Shown piece after piece: positions 55,646 to 64,000 of a DNA stretch of 64,000 bases. Both the position numbers and the translations under genes were made by a program. Below the pieces are notes generated by a model. That model was not told the DNA's origin, ran no database searches, and saw only the letters and a list, made by a program, of their open reading frames with translations. The number at the start of each line of letters is the position of its first letter. Position 1 is the stretch's first letter. Where the stretch lies: assembly GCA_948474755.1 (NCBI GenBank), contig CAOLHI010001650.1, positions 124,001-188,000 of the forward strand, read 5' to 3'. Origin of the DNA: Ctenosaura bakeri. Its lineage: Eukaryota; Chordata; Lepidosauria; Squamata; Iguanidae.

Positions 55646-56679
55646 ACTAAAGACAATCCTAGCCAAACATATTAATTATCCATGGACTGGCCTGCATGTT
55701 GTTTCTTAATCCACTCACATTTTTAAAGCAAACCATGGATAACACTAGTGTGCCTTTCCACCCACACCTCAGGAATATTTGCCTTTTAGATGACTTGTTT
55801 CCTATGTTTGTTTTGTCACTCCTTCCATCCACCCAACCTGTCTTTCCACCACCCACTTGGCTGTCAGGTATTTTACGAATAATTGCAAAAATAGGGAGTG
55901 ATCAGGGAAAAATATGCATTCTGCAAGAAGGAAGAATCCAAAGTTGCAGGGAAAATATTGATAGTGTGAAGGTTAGTGTCTTATGAATTATACCAGGCTG
56001 TGGCTAATCCTGAAACTTCATTCATGTCAGCCAATAATAGGGATCAAATATTCCAGCTGTGGCTGGAAGGAAGCACATGCACAGCTCTAGGCCACATACA
56101 TATGAACTTCAGGCCTACTTCATTGTCTCAGAGTTTCCGACATATAAACAGGGCTGTAGTCTCCCAACCCTTCTCTTTGCATGGTCTAATTTTAGACATA
56201 ACCTTATAGGATATATATCCTTACAGAATACCTGTTATCTGATGACTTGCTCTTTTAATGCTTCCAAATTAAGTACAAGTTCCATTCATTTAATGTGGGC
56301 TTCATTCTTTAATCGGTTCTTCTTGCCTACAGAGGCTAGCTTGGGACTGCTTGCATGCATGAGTGGTCCCAAGTTTGCTTATGGGAAGAGCAGATCTCCT
56401 GGACAAATTAATGGAACTTGTCTGTATTGCAAGTATCAAAACAGTGGTCTTCCATCAGTTCTCCTTGCCTCTGTAAGTCCTTTGTGTTCCCTATAGTACA
56501 TGAGTTCTGATTTTTAACCATTTCCACTTTCTGACGGTGCTCTAGTCTCTAACTGACAGGTAGGGGCAGGGGAAGCTTGCATTTTACTGCACTTAGGCAC
56601 CTAAGTCATACACCAGGCCTATCTGACCAAGCACTACCACCAAATAACATATTTTTCAACAGAAACAAAACAGTTGTCA
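55646..56679. other. Unassigned DNA
   Basis: No gene is established. A possible acceptor/donor pair brackets 55868-55971 (see findings). The 145-codon frame at 56059-56496 has no recognised domain. Confidence 0.35.
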
Positions 56680-56884
56680 GCACCACCAGTATGATTCCAC
56701 TTTAGCTGCCATGTCAACATCCTGTGGAATCCTGGGACTGACAGTTTAGGGAGTGATATTTGGAATTCTCACCCAGAGAAGTCTAATGCTTCACTAAATT
56801 CCAAACCTCTGGATTCTACAAAGTGGAGCTATGGCAGTAAAAGTGGATTCATAGGGCTGTCATTGTGTAATATAACAAGGCCCC
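56680..56884. mobile_element. MITE, ~220-bp subfamily, diverged
   Basis: Phrases TATGATTCCACTTTAGCTGC, CCTGTGGAATCCTGGGACTG, GGAATTCTCACCCAGAG and ATTCCAAACCTCTGGATTCT fit the subfamily. The ends are degraded (AACAAGGCCCC on the right), and boundaries are approximate. Confidence 0.65.
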
Positions 56885-59194
56885 TAGGCTGGGGCTTCAA
56901 GGAATTGGCAAACCATAATATAGGAGTGAGCAGAGGGATGAGGGAGTCATGGTCTTCAGGAAGAGAGAGAGTTTTTCAGAGTAGAAGTCTACCCCTTTGA
57001 AACTTTCCCTGTGTTAAGAGGGACTGGCGCACTCCGAAGGGGAGTGATCCAAGAGGAGTACTTAGTAGCTCAGTAGAGCTCTAGCCATTACTGGAGCAAG
57101 TTGTCTGTTTGGAGCTATCCAAGGTGCTGCAGTGCCAGCATAGCCTTACTTTGTAGCTGGATAGAATGACAACATCTGAGTTTGCTCCATCAGGGCCATC
57201 CAGAACATTTTGTTGCCTGAAGAAGAGCAGCAAATGCTCGTCACAGCTGAGGATGTGCATAGTATCCCAAAGCCAATCACATTGTTCAGAAATCTGGGGT
57301 AGAAAATCTCACAAGTGCATCTTCCCTTTTCTGTCAACATAAATTTATTCACAATAATGGATGAATAACAAATTGCTGCTCTCTTTTTTGCAGTATCCCA
57401 GAGGATCTCCAAATACATTTTTCAGCTTGCCCACACATCTTGACTAATCACCATTTAGAAAGGAACAAATAAATAATATGTGCAAGTCAAGCAGAGCTAT
57501 TTGATTTGTTGGAGATAACTTTCATGATAAAAATATGAAGTCTTAAGTTTAAAGTAGTTTTCACCTCACTTTCTGTTTACTGCTTTTTTTAAAAAAAAAT
57601 GGCTGAAATCTTGCTTTAAATAAGGTTGGATATCTTGGGATACTAATATCATTTTATGCCAGATCACATATTCCTGCTATATTCTGTAAAGTCAGCATTT
57701 CTGGCATTTCATTCTCAATTGTAAAATTGGTCTAATAGCATAGGTGCCTTACTCTCATAAACGAGGAGGAAAGAAGGAAAGGAGCAAATAGTTAAATGGG
57801 GAGGGGTTAACTGATGACGTGCCTGACATTTTTTAAAAAATGGCAGAGATATTTTACACTTTATTGAGGAAGACATTAGCTTTCAGTTCAACTGTTTAAA
57901 TTCCACAGTGTGCGAGTGTTGTGTCCCCAAGTTACACATTAATAGTCAAGAAATGATCACTTCCCTGATATTTTCCTTAAGAGCTACAGAATGGTACACA
58001 TGAGTGGTTTTAATGAATGATGCCTGTAGTGGCAGATGCTGAACTGACGCAAACTCAGGCAACACCATTAAAGTTTCAGTGAAAATGTTTCCAACATGTT
58101 TTCTGGGAGCCAGATTGGAGGGAGGAAGTCAGGGACATCTAAGCATACTCCAGAGGGGAGATCCTGTTCTCATTCCAGTTTCTTTCTTCTCCACATGTTG
58201 TTTTCCTGTTAGTAAATGCATGTGTGTGCGTCTTAGTTCTGCTTCCAATGGGCATCAAAGATCCTCCAACTTAATTTAATCCTCTGTGTACCTGGGCAAT
58301 CCAGAATAAAATAACAAGGGCATAAGAAAGAAACCCAAAAGTTGTAAAAAATGGGAACACTAAGTCTGGTCAAAAGTTTTTTTGTGCTCAATTTTTCTTT
58401 TGAAATGGAGGCATCCCAGCAAGAGGTGGGTACTGTGATGGTGATCTTCTTGCATTGTTGTGTAGCCTGACATAATTACTCAAAAACAAACTCTATTGAG
58501 TTCAGTGGGACTTAATTACTGTGGCAGTGCTTTATAACATTGGGTTCCCAGATCTTGTTCCTATCAACTCCAGTTAGCGTGGCTATTAATGGGGAGGATA
58601 AAGATGAATGGGAATAATACGTCCAACAGCTTCTAGTGATCCAAAGTTGGGAACTGCCTGTCTGTATGACTGGAGTCCAAATCTCCAGTCTCCTTTAATG
58701 TCCCCATTTGGCATGTACTATACATCTCTTTCAAACAATGTTGTGTTGTTGGTGTGGCCCAGCTGGTGATGGTGGCTGTGGCTAGTTGGCTGGCACCCCG
58801 TTGCCAAGCCACACATTGCTATGCCTAAAGAGGGGAAGGTCAATATTCCTTCCCTCAATCCAGATACAGAACTGGACTTCCAGTTAAACTTTACTTCAAC
58901 AGTGGTGAAAGGACAGCATCTTCAATCACATCTGAGGCCAGCAGACTGGCTTAGGTGTTGAAGGGACATACAGCTCTAGCAGATTGTTGTTGCTCCCTTC
59001 ATCTTACCTGCTTGAGGCACCTACCTTCCTCTTCCTAATGGCAGAATTGGCATTGGATGCTAGTCTGATAGCTGAAGGATTGGGTTTTCACTGGTTCTGG
59101 AATTAAGCTGCTTAGTCCGACTCAATAATGTAGTGGCACTGCTACTTTTAGCGTAAGAGCATAATCTAATCAAAATGAAACAAGGAAACATAGT
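56885..59194. other. Unassigned DNA, ~2.3 kb
   Basis: No gene or confident repeat. The segment 58626-58760 contains CTAGTGATCCAAAGTTGGGA, which resembles hAT-type MITE ends, but no inverse partner was found. Open frames at 57146-57418 and 58079-58279 lack motifs. Confidence 0.35.
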
Positions 59195-59960
59195 TAATTA
59201 ATTCAATTAACATCCTGCCTTTCTTCCAGAGTGAGATCCAAGCCAGCTTGCAACACAGATTGAAACAGAATACAACTTGAAAATCAATCATAATAGTTGA
59301 AAAAAACCCAGATAATTACATAAAACTATCCTAGTAGAAACAATACTGAATTTTAAAAAAACTGAAATATTTTCAAACTTAACATAAGAAAAAGAGTACC
59401 ATACATTTTTCTTCATTAAAAAACCCTTCTGCAACAATAGAGTAATGGTCAAAAGCCAGTCTAAATTAAAAAAAAAAAACAAAGGCTTTTCTGACAGAGG
59501 AAGTCAGTGTAGTGTCCATTGGCTGGGAATTCCACAGTCTAGGAACAGCCTGCTAGAAGGCCCTCTCCCCATCTTCAGCAAAAGTAGCTTTGAAGGTAGA
59601 GGGACCAAGAGAAAGCTCTCCTTTGAGTATCTCAAAACTCAGGCAGGCTCATAGGGAGAGAGTAGGATCTTTCAGATACTCTGGACCCAAGCTGGACCCA
59701 CACTGGTCTGGGTTTTATATGTTATACTTTGCATTGTGTCCAGAAATTGTTAACCGGTGAAACCATTGAAAGAGGGGAGGTATACATCCCCTTACAGCTC
59801 TTGACCTTGAGTACACCAGACAAGAGAATCTCACAGTCACAGATATGGAGGCCTTTTTGGAAAGTGTGTCAATGTAAGCTCCAAGTCTGTTCTAGTCTGT
59901 GGCACTCCTATTGTGGCCATCTTCCACTTTCATGGGGATGTTTCCCAACAGCTCCAAATC
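59195..59960 (-). mobile_element. L2-type LINE 3' region, minus strand
   Basis: CATCCTGCCTTTCTTCCAGA then GATCCAAGCCAGCTTGCAAC (59211-59252) is the reverse-complement tail. It continues into untranslated-region phrases GGGAATTCCACAGTCTAGGA and AGAAGGCCCTCTCCCCATCT (59524-59575) and GTGAAACCATTGAAAGAGG (59757). No frame survives. An A-run at 59469-59480 interrupts it. Confidence 0.6.
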
Positions 59961-60659
59961 AAATCTTTGTGGTTAAGTCCACTTGACTGAAGAGTCACAT
60001 ATCACCGAAATCCAAGTGCTTCCTGCTAGTCATGGGTTGGATGCTGTCCATGTATGAAGCAACTAAGGCCAGGCAAATAGGATGGAGTACCATAGAGGTA
60101 CAAGGGCAGAACAACCCCTGCTGACTCCATAAATAGCAAATTTCAGTTGAAACCAGAAGATGTTGATCTTCTGAGTGTTACTCTGTGTATGCACGTGCTA
60201 AATGTGTTCTGATCCTAGCACAAAATGATCCTTCTGTGCCTATCATCATGTCCTCAGATTAACATTATGATAGGCCTTGAGTCATGTTTGAGGGAATCTA
60301 GTGTCTTGAGAAAGAAGGCTCTTTACCATATATAGCAATCAAAGGCAATATTTTCTAACATTGCTTAATGTTTGCTCACCCTTTGGGAGATTCTTAATGC
60401 CAGGTTAAGCTGATATAATATTGTCTGATGTCCAATGAAGTACCTGTTCAAATGTCACTCTCTCCATTTGATGAAAAAAATATATAGATTGTTTCTAAAG
60501 CTATGAAACCAACAGCAGAAGGCTGTTGTCATATTTTATGTGTTCAGGTTTGTGACAGCTCAGGCAATGATTGACTGGGCTGCTGCAGTAGCTCAGCACG
60601 TTTATTCAGGAAACATTGCCCGGCAAGATGAATATGAGAGGCTGTCAGTTGTAGGATAA
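59961..60659. other. Unassigned DNA
   Basis: No gene is recognised. The left part may still belong to the LINE region ending near 59960. Confidence 0.35.
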
Positions 60660-61375
60660 CTACGAGACAGGGGCCCAGAAGGAAAGAGACTACAGGTAGT
60701 CAAGGTGCCAGATGAAAAGTACATCAAACCCTGAGATTTCAGGGTCAAAACCCAAGATGCAGGGAGGGCACCTGGTGATTAAAATTAAAATTGGAGAGGA
60801 AAGGGATAAAGGGGGATAAGGAGAGGGAAGATGATGAGAGTAGCTGACAAGACAGAAGGTAAAAGAGGTTAAAAGAAAAAAAGAGAGAGAGATGGAGAAA
60901 TAGGAAAAAGACAAATGTAGCCAGGAAAATGAGGAGGAAAAGAAGGAGAAAGATAAGAAGAGAATGGTTGAGGAACTAGGAAAGTAAAGAGAAGATCAGT
61001 GCAAATCAATGTGAATGAGGGACAGAGAGAGAAAGAGGGAAGGAAAGGAGAAGACGTTGACTAGGGTTGTGAGCAGGGGAGGAGAGAAGAAGAAATAATA
61101 GGGGGGGCATTTAGCCATGAGGTGGGAGGAAGTTGACAAAAAAGAGAGAAAGAGAGGGATTAGTTCATGAGGAAGAAAATGAGTGTAGGCATGAGCAAGG
61201 ATAGGGAAGAAAAAGAGAACAAGAAGAACAGGAAGGAAGGAGATGTTCATCCAGGGGTTTCAGAGTAGGGAGAAGGTGAAAGAGCATAAGAGACAGAGGA
61301 AAAACAGAAGTGAAATCAAGAACTAAGAAAGAAGGGAATCAATTGCCTAAGCAGAACTAAAAAAAAAAAAAAGGG
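60660..61375. repeat. ~700-bp purine-rich (GA) tract
   Basis: The plus strand is strongly biased to A and G (blocks of AGAGAGAGA, AAGAAGGAGAAAG, GGAAGGAAAGGAG), ending in an A-run at 61361-61373. It is irregular, not a simple repeat. The opposed frames on the minus strand are F/S/L-rich translations of the pyrimidine strand and are not genes. Confidence 0.8.
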
Positions 61376-62949
61376 CATCAATGTCACACTTTTTGCAAAT
61401 GATGGCATAATCAACAAGTGCCTCAAAGCACAAAAGGAAACATTACTTGTGGCTTCAGCTACAGGGTGAGATAAGTGGGAACAGATGTGAGAAACCATAA
61501 ACCAGCAATCCTATAGTTCCATATTCAGTGACTCCCACTGAAACTTTCGTGGTGAGATAAGAGAACCAGAAAGACTCTCCTGAGAATCCATAGTAACCAT
61601 TCCAAAAGGGCAGAGGAGCCGTGGTTCCCCCCCCCCAAGGCATCACTCTTACTCTGGGACTCCTTCCAATAACTCTGAAGAATGCTTGGAAGTAGTGTAA
61701 TACTGGCCTAGCATATCTCTGTATGTGCATATGGGAATGTTGAACTGCAGATCTAATAAGCTGCATTTGACTTGATGATTATACAGGTTGGGCAGGCCTG
61801 ATCTCGATCAATTTGGTCACATTCTAGCAACACTATGCTGAGTGTTTTTCTTCCAGCTAGCAATATTCAATAGACACAGCTGAATTATGCTAGTTATACC
61901 TGTTGTCCAACTGGAGTATGTTGTGCCAGAAATTATGGGGGGAGCAGGGGCAACTTGCCATGAGAATGCCATTTTTTTAGTGCCAACTAAGGTTAACTTC
62001 AGCTTTAAAATGACTAATCCATTATGTTTAAGAAAGTTTAAATGTTCATTCTCACATATACAAGTCTATGCTTATAGGGACATTATATGCAAAAGAAATA
62101 TGAATCACTTGCTACCTCAGCAGAAAAAGAGAGAGAAGTTCTGTCATAGGAAGCGTGGAGAATCTCCGGTATTAGAAAGACGCTAGGATTGACTTTGCTG
62201 AGCCAAACATAATAGCTCACCCTTCCAAGTACAGAGGAAGAAATAGTAGTAGCTGAGAGTAGAAAGGGGAAGTATAAATTGAGGAACTAAGGAAAAGATG
62301 CAAAGTACATGTGCAAATCAGGAGATAAGTGGAGTCTGCCCGTGTTGTCAAAGCCATTGAGCAAGAAATGACATGCAATCCATTTGTAAACAAACTAAGA
62401 CTTGCAAAACCTAAAGACTGCCCAGCCATATATATGATTTGCATGATCTACCTGGATGCTGGATACTGTTTTGTATTACCCATTTAAAATATCCTGATAC
62501 ATCAAGTCAGATCATCTAGGAAAGAATGGTGTTAATGAGGATACACCACATGGCTGAATGGTGAGAATTGCCCAGAGTTACCAAAAGTTCAATTTCCTTA
62601 TAAGGAGGTAGCAACAAGCTTACGGCATTTTGGAGAAAAATGGTTTATTACACACAGAGAGCATAAGGTAAGAGGTGACAGCATGAGAACTCCAGTGAAT
62701 TCCTCTTCACTATCAGATTTCTAGAGGAATTTGTAGGGCCACAGCCACAGCACAACCATCTCTCTGCCTTTCTTCATACACATTTCCAGAATAAATGACT
62801 TTCTTCCTATGTTCACACACTTCCCTCCCTCCCTCCCTCCCTCCAAAAAAAAAAAAAAATTAGTCATTGCTATCCATTGCCTATGTCTTCTTGTGTCATC
62901 TAAGCTTCTATTGAAATACATCACCACCAAAATGTTACTATCTATCATA
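61376..62949. other. Unassigned DNA with (CCCT)n-poly(A)
   Basis: No gene is recognised. A CCCT run at about 62822-62844 abuts an A-run at 62845-62858. A C-run at 61628-61637 is present. Confidence 0.4.
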
Positions 62950-63163
62950 GGCCATTTCCTCACTACACTCTTATTGTGCTATTATTCCACTTTCCACACC
63001 CTATGGAAGCCTGGGGTTTGCAGTTTATGGAAGGGCCTTTAGAATTCTCAGCCAGAGAGCTCTTTGGCCTCAGTAAACTACAAGCCCCAGAATTCCACAG
63101 AATGTTAAAAGTGGAATAATAGCACTGTTACAGTGTTACAATAGCACTGTTACAGATATGGCC
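62950..63163. mobile_element. Palindromic MITE with tandemly duplicated right end
   Basis: It begins GGCCATTTCCTCAC and ends ATATGGCC. The arms match 20353 closely. Near the right end AATAGCACTGTTACAGTGTT is followed by a partial second copy (AATAGCACTGTTACAG), a 22-bp tandem duplication. The left triplet is ATA; the right is ACG, so the target duplication is not preserved. Confidence 0.85.
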
Positions 63164-63364
63164 ACGGTCTTTTTATGTCCACAGGATATATTGCTCTAGG
63201 GTGATCATACTTAAGAGAAATCATGAAATCAAATACTACAGAGCTGGAGGGGATCTTGAATCTCTACATTTTGTGGTGGTAGTCCCACAGCTTAAATATA
63301 TGTTGTTGTGAAGTAATGCCTCCTTTTTTCGTATCCTGAATCTCCTACCACTCAGTTGCAGTTC

Positions 63365-63475
63365 TCATGGCATAATAATCATAATGTTATTATAATATTA
63401 TACATTATAATATTAATAATCATAATATTAATAATTAATAATAATCATAATACATAATATTATAAAACATAATCA
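63365..63475. repeat. AT-rich AATAAT/ATTATA low-complexity tract
   Basis: About 110 bp consist almost wholly of A and T with recurring ATAAT and ATTAT, broken only by ATCATAAT phrases. It is self-complementary in places. Confidence 0.85.
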
Positions 63476-63477
63476 TG

Positions 63478-63645
63478 GCAATTCTCAGAAATAGACTATT
63501 GGTCCTTTGGAATATTAATTCAATATATTGTCCACTGTGATTGGTTGTAGATCTCTAGTGATCTTTCCCAGCCCTACTAGGGATTGAACCTGGGATCTTT
63601 AGGGTGTCAACCAGACTCTGTTTGCTGACCTTGATCAGATGCAGT
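63478..63645 (-). mobile_element. tRNA-derived SINE fragment, minus strand
   Basis: CTTTCCCAGCCCTACTAGGG then ATTGAACCTGGGATCTTTAG (63564-63603) is the reverse complement of a tRNA-like head: its minus strand gives box B GGTTCAATCC. Left of it the decayed phrase ATCTCTAGTGATC fits the body of a reptile SINE with that head. It is distinct from the Bov-B-tailed SINEs. Confidence 0.6.
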
Positions 63646-64000
63646 CTCCATCTTCCTCTGGCAAGCCTGGTCATCTTTGTTTCATCATTCAGTTATGGAG
63701 TTTACCACACTAGGTTTTTCTCCCACTAAAAAAGTGTTGTTTCTAAAAATGCCATACCATTGGGATTACTCTTTTTCCTTTTACCTTGGGAACCATTGTA
63801 GGATTGCAACCTTTAAATCTGCACTTAAATGTTATCACACAAAGGACTTGGGACTGCCCACCCAGTATCTCCTCCAAGAACTTATCATTTCCTTGAAGCC
63901 TGGCCTCACTTCTTTCCTCCCTGATTAGAATCTCTTCTCTTTTTAACAAGGCATGGAAACTCCCTCTCCTCCACCCCATTTTGCAGCAACAGCTGTGGAA
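63646..64000. other. Unassigned DNA at window end
   Basis: No gene is recognised. Opposed frames (63677-63928 and 63743-63979) overlap each other and lack motifs. The plus text CTTTAAATCTGCACTTAAAT resembles the end of a LINE frame only weakly. Confidence 0.35.

Noticed and set aside
60690..61250. Leucine/phenylalanine/serine-rich frames that look like membrane proteins.
   Set aside because: They are the pyrimidine strand of the purine-rich tract.

Overview
This window looks like nuclear DNA from a vertebrate, most likely a squamate reptile (lizard). The evidence is the repeat content: tRNA-headed SINEs with Bov-B-type tails ending in (CAA)n, a Bov-B/RTE LINE 3' end, CR1 and L2-type LINE tails, an L1 ORF2 end, and many short DNA transposons with GGCC-type terminal inverted repeats (TIRs). 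Base composition is AT-rich, broken by a few GC- and CpG-rich islands. Every one of those islands that I could delimit is a transposon, not a promoter. The genus cannot be fixed from sequence alone.

I found no host protein-coding gene, rRNA or functional tRNA that I could defend. The open reading frames are short and mostly lie inside repeats or low-complexity DNA. The only recognisable proteins are transposon remnants: the last ~136 codons of an L1 ORF2 (28395-28804, +) and a 141-residue zinc-ribbon gag-like reading frame of a retroelement (15965-16390, -). The window is best read as intergenic or long-intron sequence.

Layout. 0-10 kb: a SINE split by a GC-rich MITE (800-1437) and a second GC-rich MITE (8536-9032). 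10-20 kb: solo LTR 1, an 82-bp direct-repeat pair (11911 and 13148) flanking a GC-rich MITE and a Bov-B fragment, the gag-like remnant, solo LTR 2, and a second GC-rich MITE of the same family in the opposite orientation (18092-18615). 20-33 kb: several ~200-bp palindromic MITEs, one of them inside a SINE, plus SINE copies, solo LTRs 3 and 4 in inverted orientation, and the L1 insertion with an intact 12-bp target duplication. 33-42 kb: a 692-bp MITE, an AT-rich unique block, duplicated CR1 tails flanking an unclassified repeat, a truncated LTR 5 and L2-type tails. 42-64 kb: long stretches of unassigned AT-rich DNA with SINEs, a near-perfect palindromic MITE (47490-47670), another GC-rich MITE (47884-48325), the second copy of the unclassified repeat split by a MITE (50827-51254), an L2 end with an (AAT)n/(ATT)n palindrome, and a ~700-bp purine-rich tract.

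The main theme is one DNA-transposon supergroup: at least thirteen elements in several size and composition classes share GGCC(C/A)TTT(C/T)-type TIRs, and the well-preserved copies have 3-bp target duplications (TTA, TAA, TAT, ATA, TGA, TGT, AAA). The GC-rich members repeatedly carry a strong splice-donor-like GGTAAG motif. Nested insertions give a relative order: SINEs and an unclassified repeat are older than the MITEs that interrupt them. I did not find a convincing new biological system; the MITE supergroup and its embedded donor motif is the most interesting lead.
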